Assembly: GCF_963674565.1 (NCBI RefSeq)
Contig: NZ_OY771430.1
Span: 1,302,001-1,366,000 of the forward strand
DNA from: an uncultured Carboxylicivirga sp.
GTDB lineage: Bacteria; Bacteroidota; Bacteroidia; Bacteroidales; Marinilabiliaceae
Length of the DNA stretch: 64,000 bases
Direction: 5' to 3'
The position numbers and the translations under genes were made by a program. This document shows positions 36,258 to 45,320 of the stretch, piece after piece. The first letter of the stretch is position 1. Each line of letters opens with the position of its first letter. Under the pieces are notes generated by a model that saw only the letters and a list, made by a program, of their open reading frames with translations, had not been told where the DNA came from and did not search any database.

Positions 36258-37817
36258 ATGTTAGAACAAACTATAAAAGACCAGGTACGATCATTATTCA
36301 GTAACCTAAAAAACAAATATACATTTGCCATAACTGTTTCAGATGAGCATAAAAGTAAAAATGAATTACTTTCATTGCTTGAGGATGTTGCATCGTGTTC
36401 AGATAATGTTAATGTTGTAATTAACTCAGGTGATGGATTGTCATTTACAATATTAAAAAACGATAAAACAACCAATGTAAATTTTAAGGCAGTACCAAAC
36501 GGCCATGAATTTACAACTTTATTACTGGCTGTTTTGAATCAGGATGGTATTGGCAAAAACTTACCTGATGAAATTCTTACTCAACGCATTAACAACATCA
36601 ATGAGAAAGTTGAATTAAAAAGCTATATTTCACTAACCTGTACAAATTGCCCTGATGTTGTGCAAGCCTTAAATATAATGGCTTTTAACAATCCTAATAT
36701 TTCCCATGAGATAATTGATGGTTCAATCAATCAGGAAGAAGTTGACCGATTGGGTATACAAGCTGTTCCTACCGTTTATGCAAACGGCAAACAACTTCAT
36801 GTGGGTCGTTCAACAATGATTGAATTGATTTCAAAAATTGAAAATCAACTAGGAACAGAATTTAAGCCAACAAGTGATGTTAAAAAGGAATATGATGTTG
36901 TAGTTGTTGGCGGCGGACCAGCTGGAGCTTCTGCAGCTATTTACTCAGCACGTAAAGGTTTTAAAGTTGCATTGGTTGCCGAAAAAATTGGAGGCCAGGT
37001 AACAGAAACAGTAGCGATTGAAAATATGATTTCGGTACCTAAAACTACAGGTAGTGAACTAGCCGGAAATTTAATTCAGCATCTTAACGATTACCCGATA
37101 GACATTTTAGAAAACCGGCTTATAGAAAAAATTGAACTGGAAAACGGTATTAAAAGGTTAACCTCTTCATTGGGTGAAAGCATATCTACTCCTGCATTAA
37201 TTATTGCCACAGGTGCCAGTTGGCGTAAGCTTGGTATTCCAGGAGAAAGCGAATACATCGGTTCCGGAGTAGCCTTTTGCACCCATTGCGACGGACCTTT
37301 TTACAAGAATAAGAAAGTTGTAGTAATCGGTGGTGGTAACTCAGGTTTGGAAGCAGCTATTGATCTTTCTTCTATTGCAAAAGATGTTACCGTTCTTGAA
37401 TTTATGGATTCCTTAAAAGGTGATCAGGTATTACAGGATAAGTTGGCAACATTGCCTAACGTAAGAATTGTTACCAATGCACAGACTTTAGCCATTGATG
37501 GAGACGGGAAAAAGGTAAATGGGTTAAAATACAAAAACAGAACAACAGAGCTGGAAGAAACAATTTCAACCGATGGAGTATTTGTACAAATAGGTTTACA
37601 GGCAAATAGTAAGGTATTTGCAGATCTAGTAGAAACCAATCGTATGGGTGAAATTGAAATAGATGCGCACTGCCGAACAAAACAACCTGGAATTTATGCT
37701 GCCGGTGATGTTTCAGTTGTTCCTTACAAACAAATTGTAATTGCAATGGGTGAAGGCTCAAAAGCAGCATTATCAGCATTTGAAGACAATATTAAAGGAA
37801 AATTAATCGCGAATTAA
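36258..37817 (+). CDS. ahpF: Alkyl hydroperoxide reductase subunit F
   Basis: A 519-residue flavoprotein disulfide reductase. The N-terminal domain (about 1-200) has two thioredoxin folds with the CxxC centre in SLTCTNCPDVV. The C-terminal part is thioredoxin-reductase-like, with the FAD motif VVGGGPAGASAA, the NAD motif VVVIGGGNSGLEAA and the redox CxxC in VAFCTHCDGPF. Electrons pass from NADH through FAD and both disulfides to AhpC. It follows ahpC after a terminator. Confidence 0.96.
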   Translation: MLEQTIKDQVRSLFSNLKNKYTFAITVSDEHKSKNELLSLLEDVASCSDNVNVVINSGDGLSFTILKNDKTTNVNFKAVPNGHEFTTLLLAVLNQDGIGKNLPDEILTQRINNINEKVELKSYISLTCTNCPDVVQALNIMAFNNPNISHEIIDGSINQEEVDRLGIQAVPTVYANGKQLHVGRSTMIELISKIENQLGTEFKPTSDVKKEYDVVVVGGGPAGASAAIYSARKGFKVALVAEKIGGQVTETVAIENMISVPKTTGSELAGNLIQHLNDYPIDILENRLIEKIELENGIKRLTSSLGESISTPALIIATGASWRKLGIPGESEYIGSGVAFCTHCDGPFYKNKKVVVIGGGNSGLEAAIDLSSIAKDVTVLEFMDSLKGDQVLQDKLATLPNVRIVTNAQTLAIDGDGKKVNGLKYKNRTTELEETISTDGVFVQIGLQANSKVFADLVETNRMGEIEIDAHCRTKQPGIYAAGDVSVVPYKQIVIAMGEGSKAALSAFEDNIKGKLIAN

Positions 37818-37838
37818 TACTATCTTCTTTATATACTC

Positions 37839-37872
37839 AGGTTCATTGCTTTAAAGTGATGAACCTTTTTTT
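37839..37872 (+). terminator. Intrinsic terminator after ahpF
   Basis: AGGTTCAT and ATGAACCT form an 8-bp stem with further weak pairing inside (CTTTAAAG), followed by seven T residues. Confidence 0.82.
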
Positions 37873-37903
37873 GTTTTATCCATATTACATTTTCATATCT
37901 TTG
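37870..37903 (+). promoter_or_regulatory. Promoter of the MFS transporter gene
   Basis: TATCTTTG (37896-37903) matches the -7 consensus, with TTTG (37870-37873) 22 bp upstream, overlapping the T tract of the ahpF terminator. The start codon is at 37932. Confidence 0.5.
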
Positions 37904-37931
37904 GTATATCTCTCAATAAATTAAAACAGGA

Positions 37932-39296
37932 ATGACAAGAGCTCAGAAATCTGTGTTACTGGTTGCCGCTATTACATCTTTTATGGGGCCATTTTTGATC
38001 TCATCTGTTAATGTTGCCTTGCCAATTATTGAGAAGCAATTGCAATTGAATGCTGTTTCTTTAAGCTGGATTATTACTTCTTTTCTCCTGTCTTCGGGTA
38101 TATTCCTGCTTCCTGCCGGTAAATGGGCAGATTCTTTAGGTCATAAAAAAATATTTAAAGCAGGAACGGTGGTTTTCTTGATTTTTACACTCCTTTGTAG
38201 CTTTTCAAGTAGTGGCAATATTCTTATAATACTTCGATTTATACAAGGCATTGGAGCATCTTTATTAATGGCAACGAGTCCGGCCATATTGGTTCGTGAG
38301 TTCCCTAAAGAAAAAAGAGGGGCTGTATTGGGTATCACTGTTGCTGCTGTTTATGCTGGATTAGCTGTAGGGCCAAGTGCAGGCGGATTTATAACCTTTT
38401 ATTGGGGATGGGAGGCAATATTTTTAATTTCGTCATTCATCGGATTTATTGTCATGATTATTGCCTTCAAATACCTGGGATATGATGAACTGAAAACAGA
38501 TAAAAGAAATCTCGATTACAAAGGGGCCCTCATTTATGCAGCTGGTTTATCTGCTATCGTTTATGGATCGTCCATTATAAAAGCTGTTAGTGGTCAGATA
38601 ATTGTTTTGATTGGCACTTTGTTGATGTTTCTTTTTATCTGGCAACAAAGTAAATCATCACTTGCTTTCTTTCCTGTAAAAGAGTTCAAAACGAATCGCT
38701 TGTTAACCTTTTCAAATCTTGCAGCACTAATTAATTACAGAGCCACCTTTGCAATTGTTTTTTTAATGAGTTTGTATCTGCAAAAAGTACTAAACTTCAG
38801 TTCACGTGCAGCGGGAAGCATATTAATTGCTCAACCTATTGTAATGACAGTATTTTCACCCATTGCCGGTAAGCTTTCTGATAAGTATGAACCTGGTTAT
38901 CTTGCTTCAGTCGGAATGTTTATATGTGGTTTAGGGTTAGGACTTTTTACTACCCTTAATGAGAAGAGTTCTGAATATTTTATTATTATGAATCTGGCAT
39001 TTATTGGGTTTGGTTTTGCGCTGTTCTCCTCACCAAATATGAATACCATAATGAGCTCAGTTCCTAAGGAAAAAGCCGGAATGGCCAGTGGTATTTCAGC
39101 GACAATGCGTGTTTTAGGTCAGATTTTAAGTATGACGATTGCAACTGCTTTATTTGCCGTTTATTTTGATAAAAATTCAATTGACACAATCGATATAAAC
39201 ACGTTTTTAAAAGGAATAAAAATCTTATTTCTGATATTCTCCTTACTTTGTTTCAGTGGCATTTATTTTTCGTTAAACAGGGGGAAACTACATTAA
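37932..39296 (+). CDS. MFS transporter of the DHA2 (drug exporter) type
   Basis: A 454-residue inner-membrane major facilitator with about 14 membrane segments. Near the start ISSVNVALPIIEKQL is the N-terminal motif of DHA2/EmrB-QacA exporters, and KWADSLGHKKIF is the conserved loop 2-3 motif A. Motif C-like sequence (AVYAGLAVGPSAGGFI) lies in the fifth helix, typical of drug:proton antiporters. The substrate cannot be deduced. It has its own promoter and ends convergent with the helicase gene. Confidence 0.9.
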   Translation: MTRAQKSVLLVAAITSFMGPFLISSVNVALPIIEKQLQLNAVSLSWIITSFLLSSGIFLLPAGKWADSLGHKKIFKAGTVVFLIFTLLCSFSSSGNILIILRFIQGIGASLLMATSPAILVREFPKEKRGAVLGITVAAVYAGLAVGPSAGGFITFYWGWEAIFLISSFIGFIVMIIAFKYLGYDELKTDKRNLDYKGALIYAAGLSAIVYGSSIIKAVSGQIIVLIGTLLMFLFIWQQSKSSLAFFPVKEFKTNRLLTFSNLAALINYRATFAIVFLMSLYLQKVLNFSSRAAGSILIAQPIVMTVFSPIAGKLSDKYEPGYLASVGMFICGLGLGLFTTLNEKSSEYFIIMNLAFIGFGFALFSSPNMNTIMSSVPKEKAGMASGISATMRVLGQILSMTIATALFAVYFDKNSIDTIDINTFLKGIKILFLIFSLLCFSGIYFSLNRGKLH

Positions 39297-39370
39297 ATTT
39301 AAGATTAAAAGATTCAAAAAATATTTCTACAATCTATTGACCAAGATATTCTTAAATATGCATTTTCGTA

Positions 39371-41896
39371 TCATTTTTTAACACCTCTAATTGCTATTGC
39401 ATTCAAAGGGTCTTCAGGCCATTCGTGCTTTGGATAACGAGCTCGTAGTTCTTTTCTAACTTCAAAATAAGCATTGCTCCAGAAACTTTCTAAATCACCA
39501 GTTATCTGAACGGGTTTAAAACCTGGAGATAAAAGGTGCATCAATACTTTGTTTTTTCCATTATTAATGGATGGTGTTGACATCAATCCAAAAACTTCCT
39601 GCAATCGCACTGCCAATACAGGTGTATCGCCATTATCGAAATACTGTAGTTTAATTTTTGAACCACTTGGCACTGTAATTCGTTCTGGAGCTAATATATC
39701 CAACTGTTGCTGTAGATCATACGATAAATAATGTTGGAGCACTTCCTTCAGATTAATCTTCTTCAAATCTTCTGGCCGCTTAACATTATTCAGATAAGGA
39801 GCCAACCATTCAGCACAAGTGGCAATTATTTCATCATTGGAAACATCTGGCCACTTTTGATCTCCATTCCAGACACGAAGGCTCAATACCCTATTTTGCC
39901 ATTGAACTACTTCTTTATTAAAATCAAGTAAACTAATCCCTTCTTTTTTGATTGCATCACAAATAGCATTTATTTTGGCATCCTCAGAATAATGAGTCAA
40001 TGGTTTACTTTGCAAAACAATACTACCTATTCGCAACTCATTTACAGCTTTAAAACCACCATCTTTTGTGTCCCAGTAAACCCGATCAACATTTTTTACC
40101 ATTGTAACCAAATCACGCGGATTTAGTGGAGAAGCCAGAAATATTCTTCCAACTCCTTCAGTTGCATTCAGGTTGGCAATCGCAAGCCATTCTTCATGTG
40201 CCAAATCATCTTCATGTCCCGCGGCAGCTATTCTTCCATTTGCCAATTTAAACTGGGCATTATTACCCGGTTTGCAGTGAGCGATCCGCTCAGGATAGGT
40301 AAAAGCAAGTAATAATCCTGTTTCATAAGGATCAAAATCACCATTATTAACTTCACAATTGAGCATTTTTCTGTATTGAAGTGATATCTGCTCAATTCTT
40401 TTTAGCTTGTTGTTCTTAAGATTTCCACTTCGGTATCTTCGCAATGCTTCAATCCGTAGGTTAATATCAATTCCTGCTTCCTTTCCCAATAGATCACGCT
40501 CTTCCAAAACAGCTGCCACATCCACTGCTAAAGAACTTAAACCCTCTTCACCAGCTTTTAGCAACATATGCGCAATTCGCGGATGTGATGGAATTGTACT
40601 CAATTGCTTACCATGATCTGTTATGATATTATTTTCCAAAGCATCAATCTCATGCAGCACATTCTTGGCTTGCCTGACATGACCTTTGGGAGGCAATGTC
40701 AACCAGTTTAAACTCTCAATGTCACTGACACCCCATTTGGCAAGATCCAGCATTAAAGAAGCCAAATCAGCATCTTCTATTTCAGGTTTTTGATAGTCTG
40801 TTTTTTGATGATGACTGGCGTTGGTCCACATCCGATAACAAACACCAGGCCCTAATCGCCCAGCTCTTCCGGCACGTTGATCAGCCGAATCTTTGGTTAT
40901 TTCGATGGTTTCCAATTTCGACAACCCAGATCGACTGTCGAAACGCAAAGTTCTGCCAAAACCACAATCAACTACCACCTTTACCCCTTCGATAGTTAAA
41001 CTGGTTTCGGCAATGGAAGTAGCCAATACAATCTTTCTTCTACCCTGCCTATCAGGCATAATAGCAGCATATTGCTTAGCAAAATTTAATTGCCCGTATA
41101 ATTTATGAATTTGCGTATTCCCAACTTTACCATTAAGGATTGATTCACATTTCTTAATTTCTCCTTCACCTGGTAAAAACACAAGAATATCACCATCCTG
41201 CTCTTTTAAAGCTCTGGATACGATCCTTGCCGTCAATTCTGGAATCATGTACATATCTGAATCACCTGAGTACTTTATTTCAACGGGATATTGGCGTCCT
41301 TCACTCTTTACAACCTTACTTTTCAGCAATTGGGTAAGATTGGTAACATCTAATGTTGCTGACATCACAATAATTCTCAAATCATTTCGAAGAACATGTT
41401 GTGATTCCAATGAAAGTGCCAATGCCAGATCACCAAATAAATTACGTTCGTGAAACTCATCAAAAATTACCAATCCAATATCTTCAATTGCATTATCGCT
41501 TTGAAGAATTCGGGTTAGTATTCCTTCTGTAACAACTTCTATCCTAGTTTTATCACTGACAACATTATCAAAACGAATTCGATACCCAACTGTTTCTCCA
41601 ACTTTCTCTCCTAATAAATCCGCCATACGAGCAGCAATACTTCTGGCTGCTATACGACGAGGTTCAAGCACTATAATTTTTTTTCCCATCAACCACGGTG
41701 CATCTAGTAATGCCAATGGAACAATGGTACTTTTTCCTGTCCCAGGAGGTGCATGGATAATTAATCGATTATCATTTACAAGTACATCACTTATTTCAGA
41801 TAATACTTCAACAATAGGTAATTCTATTTTGGATAAATCAAACTTCAACTCTGTAATTTTAAATTTGAGCAAGAATACAAAGATATTGGAAATCAT
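39371..41896 (-). CDS. hrpB: ATP-dependent helicase HrpB
   Basis: An 841-residue DEAH-box helicase. Motif I is APPGTGKST, motif II FDEFHERN (DEFH variant), motif III SATLD, and motif VI QRAGRAGRLGPG. The HA2/OB-like region and the long HrpB-specific C-terminal domain (with PLTHYSEDAKI and WPEDPLNA at the end) distinguish it from HrpA. HrpB proteins act on RNA or RNA-DNA hybrids; the precise role is not established in this phylum. The ATG at 41896 adds about 18 residues before the conserved start, so a later start is possible. Confidence 0.93.
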   Translation of the reverse strand: MISNIFVFLLKFKITELKFDLSKIELPIVEVLSEISDVLVNDNRLIIHAPPGTGKSTIVPLALLDAPWLMGKKIIVLEPRRIAARSIAARMADLLGEKVGETVGYRIRFDNVVSDKTRIEVVTEGILTRILQSDNAIEDIGLVIFDEFHERNLFGDLALALSLESQHVLRNDLRIIVMSATLDVTNLTQLLKSKVVKSEGRQYPVEIKYSGDSDMYMIPELTARIVSRALKEQDGDILVFLPGEGEIKKCESILNGKVGNTQIHKLYGQLNFAKQYAAIMPDRQGRRKIVLATSIAETSLTIEGVKVVVDCGFGRTLRFDSRSGLSKLETIEITKDSADQRAGRAGRLGPGVCYRMWTNASHHQKTDYQKPEIEDADLASLMLDLAKWGVSDIESLNWLTLPPKGHVRQAKNVLHEIDALENNIITDHGKQLSTIPSHPRIAHMLLKAGEEGLSSLAVDVAAVLEERDLLGKEAGIDINLRIEALRRYRSGNLKNNKLKRIEQISLQYRKMLNCEVNNGDFDPYETGLLLAFTYPERIAHCKPGNNAQFKLANGRIAAAGHEDDLAHEEWLAIANLNATEGVGRIFLASPLNPRDLVTMVKNVDRVYWDTKDGGFKAVNELRIGSIVLQSKPLTHYSEDAKINAICDAIKKEGISLLDFNKEVVQWQNRVLSLRVWNGDQKWPDVSNDEIIATCAEWLAPYLNNVKRPEDLKKINLKEVLQHYLSYDLQQQLDILAPERITVPSGSKIKLQYFDNGDTPVLAVRLQEVFGLMSTPSINNGKNKVLMHLLSPGFKPVQITGDLESFWSNAYFEVRKELRARYPKHEWPEDPLNAIAIRGVKK

Positions 41897-41914
41897 TCAC
41901 TACAAAGCACAAAA

Positions 41915-41942
41915 AAAGCGCCTGGAAAAACCCAGGCGCTTT
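41915..41942 (-). terminator. Intrinsic terminator of the TPR gene
   Basis: AAAGCGCCTGG and CCAGGCGCTTT form an 11-bp GC-rich stem with a 6-base loop; on the minus strand seven T residues follow. It separates the TPR gene from hrpB downstream. Confidence 0.88.
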
Positions 41943-41962
41943 GATAAATATTTTATCAGCTT

Positions 41963-42601
41963 TTATTCAGCTTTTTTCAACTCTTCGCAACGAGCTTTAA
42001 TAGTAGGAGCATTTTTTTCTCCTTTATAAATAGATAAAACTTCATCACATTTAGCAATTGCTTCATCACACAATGCTACTGATTCAGATTTAAGTGTAGC
42101 CCACTGATCAGCATTGTCAGATGTTCTAGCATTTAGTTTTGCCTGAGCACTGGCATATAATTCATTTGCTTTTGAAACCAACGGCTTAACTAAATCCTTT
42201 TTAATTGCAGTAGTGTATTTACTTGTAGGGAATTTTTCGATAGTTTCATCACTTATCTTCTTCATTTCAGCTGCATTTCCCTGTGCATCATAAATCTTGT
42301 AACAATAATAATTACAAGCATCAGCTTTATAATCTAATTCTTTTGCTTGCGTATAATACTTTATTGCCTTATCATTTGCTTTTGTTTTATATGCACATGT
42401 TGCTGCATTATACACCATAGCTGCGTCCATTTCCTCTTCCCAAGATGCAATTGCTTGTTCGTATAAACCAAGGGCAGTTTTATAATCTTTTGCTTTTAGT
42501 GCATCATTTCCTTCGTTTTTTAGCTCAGCTGCAGATTTGTCCTGAGCTGTTACTCCTACAAACATCAACATCAAAAAGGATAAAGTTGCTAAATACCTCA
42601 T
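41963..42601 (-). CDS. Secreted TPR-repeat protein
   Basis: A 212-residue protein with a signal peptide (MRYLATLSFLMLMFVGVTA) followed by tetratricopeptide repeats: AAELKNEGNDALKAKDYKTA and ALGLYEQAI, then AATCAYKTKANDKAIKYYTQA. The C-terminal half is charged and helical with a final Cys-containing helix. It should be a periplasmic scaffold for protein contacts. It has its own terminator and stands between hrpB and the threonine operon; no partner can be named. Confidence 0.82.
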   Translation of the reverse strand: MRYLATLSFLMLMFVGVTAQDKSAAELKNEGNDALKAKDYKTALGLYEQAIASWEEEMDAAMVYNAATCAYKTKANDKAIKYYTQAKELDYKADACNYYCYKIYDAQGNAAEMKKISDETIEKFPTSKYTTAIKKDLVKPLVSKANELYASAQAKLNARTSDNADQWATLKSESVALCDEAIAKCDEVLSIYKGEKNAPTIKARCEELKKAE

Positions 42602-42711
42602 AATAATAAACTTTTAATCTTTATTTAATAGATTTGATTCATTTTGATGCCTTAAAAATAGTTTTTTTTTGAAAAACACTAGTATTTAAAGGGTATTTTC
42701 TTCTAACTTCA

Positions 42712-44019
42712 TTATTTACATGTTGTCAAAAGAAATGTTTTAAATGATTCAAAATCTTCTGTTAATTCTTTCACATCCTTTTTCCTGGCAAGGAAAGCTT
42801 TTAACCTATCAGGCTGCTCCACTTCTTGCTTTATGAACTTTTCCACTGTTTCGGGAAACTTTGCAGGATGAGCTGTTGCAAGAAACATACCAAACTCTCC
42901 TTCATCCAAAAGTTCTGTCAAAGATTTATAACCAATCGCTCCATGCGGATCCAAAATGTAATCATTCTCTGTAAATACTTTTTCAATCATTTCAAAGATA
43001 TCCTCATTCGGACATACATAGCCTGTTATTACATCTTTGATTCCCTCCAGTTTCTTGTCGAACAAATCCTGAATACGCACAAAGTTACTTGGATCACCTA
43101 CATCCATAGCATTGGCAGGGGTTGATATACTTTTTGCAGGTGAATATATACCTGAATCAAGGTATTTGGGGACAATATCATTAATGTTGGTGGCTGCAAT
43201 AAAATGCTTAACCGGCAACCCCATTTTGTAGGCAATAATACCAGCTGTCAGGTTTCCGAAGTTTCCACTTGGAACAGAAACTATAATATCTTTTTTACCT
43301 TGTTTAACAGCCTGTGCATACCCATAAAAGTAATAAACCATCTGCGGTAAAAAGCGAGCAAGGTTAATTGAATTAGCAGATGTAAGTACCAGTTTCTTTT
43401 GTAAGTCTTCATCCATAAAGGCTGACTTAACCAAACGCTGACAATCATCAAAAGTACCATCAATTTCGATTGCTGTAATGTTTTGCCCCAAAGTTGTAAA
43501 TTGCTTTTCCTGTACTTCAGATACTAATCCTTTAGGATATAAAACATATACATTAACTCCATCCACACCCAGGAAACCATTGGCCACTGCACTACCCGTA
43601 TCACCTGATGTTGCAACCAACACGTTAATGTGATGTTCCATATCATGAGTGAACTGTGCCATCACCCTCGCCAGAAATCTGGCACCTATATCTTTAAAAG
43701 CAAGCGTTGGTCCGTGAAAGAGTTCCAGTGAAGAGATATTTTCACTAACCTTTTGTAAAGGAATAGGAAAATTAAAGGCTTCCTTTGTTAATTCTTTAAA
43801 CTCTTCTTCTGAAATAGTCGGACAAAAATAGGGTTTAAGAACATTATACCCGATTTCACCTAAATCCATATTTGGCAAATCGTTCCAAAAACTTTCAGGC
43901 AAGACAGGAATCTCCTCGGGCATATATAAACCCTTATCCGGCGCCAATCCGTTAATTACGGCATTCTTTAAATCACTTTTATGCGATGCGTTATTGGTAC
44001 TATAAAATTGCATATCCAA
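42712..44019 (-). CDS. thrC: Threonine synthase
   Basis: A 435-residue PLP enzyme converting O-phosphohomoserine to threonine, the last step of the pathway. The N-terminus MQFYSTNN and GLAPDKGLYMPEEIP are typical, and the PLP lysine lies in LAFKDIGARF. The phosphate-binding SGDTGSAVANGF follows. Length fits the longer (class I) threonine synthases. It starts 19 bp after the apgM-type gene, so the order is thrA-apgM-thrC in one operon. Two close ATG codons (44019 and 44013) are possible starts. Confidence 0.96.
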   Translation of the reverse strand: MDMQFYSTNNASHKSDLKNAVINGLAPDKGLYMPEEIPVLPESFWNDLPNMDLGEIGYNVLKPYFCPTISEEEFKELTKEAFNFPIPLQKVSENISSLELFHGPTLAFKDIGARFLARVMAQFTHDMEHHINVLVATSGDTGSAVANGFLGVDGVNVYVLYPKGLVSEVQEKQFTTLGQNITAIEIDGTFDDCQRLVKSAFMDEDLQKKLVLTSANSINLARFLPQMVYYFYGYAQAVKQGKKDIIVSVPSGNFGNLTAGIIAYKMGLPVKHFIAATNINDIVPKYLDSGIYSPAKSISTPANAMDVGDPSNFVRIQDLFDKKLEGIKDVITGYVCPNEDIFEMIEKVFTENDYILDPHGAIGYKSLTELLDEGEFGMFLATAHPAKFPETVEKFIKQEVEQPDRLKAFLARKKDVKELTEDFESFKTFLLTTCK

Positions 44020-44038
44020 TTTTTTACTGCTTTAACAA

Positions 44039-45247
44039 CTATTTACTTCCAGATAAAAACACTTTCATAAATTCGGTTTGATCTAAAAACCCAACATCAC
44101 CTTTCTTAACCGATTCTTCATCATATTCCTGCACCAAATCAGGTTCAGTTCCTGGTCGGTAAATCATAAAAGGCACAAAATCGCGTGTATGTGTTCTTAT
44201 TTCACAAGGCGTTGGGTGATCAGGCAACAAGGCGATGCTTAATTCATCTTTATGCTTAGCCAAATATTCCAAAGCTGGTTTTACAACCAACTGATCAATA
44301 TCTTCGAGCGTCTTAATCTTTAATTCAACATCTCCTTCATGCCCGGCTTCATCAGGTGCTTCAATATGAAGAAATACATAATCATTACTTTCAAGAGCAT
44401 TTAAAGCAGCTTCTGCTTTGCCTGAATAGTTTGTATTAAATAAACCTGTTGCTCCTTCAACATAAACAGATTGAAGTCCTCCCAGTTTACCTAAACCATG
44501 GATCAAATCAACAGCAGAAATAACAACCCCGCTTTCAAGTCCATAAAGCTCCTTAAGAGTTGGCATGCTTGGTTTAAACCCTGCAGACCAAGGCCAAATC
44601 ATATTAGCTATTGCCTTTCCATTAGCTTTTCTCTTTTGATTAACCGGATGATTTTCAAGGACGCTTTTTGATTTAAACATCAACTCTCGTAATAACTCAG
44701 CTGTTTCATGTCCTTCAGCGGGTGTTGGTAGTATTTTATCAACTTTTTCGCCAGGAACATCATGAGGTGGAATACAATTTAATCCATTCTTACCGCCTTT
44801 AATGATCATCACGTGGCGATAACTTACACCCGCATAGAAACTGACTCTGTCATCACTCAATTTATCATTCAATTCGTCAATCAGTTCTTTTGCTTCCTCT
44901 GTGGTAATATGTCCTGCTGAATGATTTAATAAAATACCCTTATCCTCACTCACCAAATTACAACGGAAAACCAGATCATTCTCAGAGAATTCAATTCCAA
45001 GAGCAGCAGCTTCCAATACACCTCTACCCTGATAATATTTGGCAGCATCGTATCCCATTATGGTCATATTGGCTACTTCAGAACCCGGGTGAAGGGAATC
45101 AGGCACCGTTTTTAAGAACCCAGTTTTTGAGATCTTACATAACTGGTCAATATGTGGTGTTTTGGCCGCCATCATCGGAGTTTTTCCGCCCAATCTTTCT
45201 ATCGGGCGATCAGCAAAACCATCAGCCAGAATTACTAAATATTTCAT
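44039..45247 (-). CDS. apgM: ApgM-type phosphoglycerate mutase homologue, probable homoserine kinase
   Basis: A 402-residue alkaline-phosphatase-superfamily protein annotated as cofactor-independent phosphoglycerate mutase. The metal-binding LADGFADRP near the start, HIEAPDEAGHEGD and LLPDHPTPCEIRTH carry the conserved metal ligands. Its position between thrA and thrC, 73 bp after thrA, fills the homoserine kinase step, and no GHMP-type thrB is present in this operon. Comparative genomics has proposed such genes as an alternative homoserine kinase in Bacteroidetes. I favour that role from context. Confidence 0.85.
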   Translation of the reverse strand: MKYLVILADGFADRPIERLGGKTPMMAAKTPHIDQLCKISKTGFLKTVPDSLHPGSEVANMTIMGYDAAKYYQGRGVLEAAALGIEFSENDLVFRCNLVSEDKGILLNHSAGHITTEEAKELIDELNDKLSDDRVSFYAGVSYRHVMIIKGGKNGLNCIPPHDVPGEKVDKILPTPAEGHETAELLRELMFKSKSVLENHPVNQKRKANGKAIANMIWPWSAGFKPSMPTLKELYGLESGVVISAVDLIHGLGKLGGLQSVYVEGATGLFNTNYSGKAEAALNALESNDYVFLHIEAPDEAGHEGDVELKIKTLEDIDQLVVKPALEYLAKHKDELSIALLPDHPTPCEIRTHTRDFVPFMIYRPGTEPDLVQEYDEESVKKGDVGFLDQTEFMKVFLSGSK

Positions 45248-45320
45248 AGATTAATGTTTTTCATTTGTTTATTAAGATGCAGCTTACTTGCATAACTAAC
45301 CTTAAAAAATGACGAATTGT

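Noticed and set aside
44039..45247. A glycolytic phosphoglycerate mutase as the main role of the apgM-type gene.
   Set aside because: Not excluded, but its position between thrA and thrC makes a threonine-pathway role more likely.
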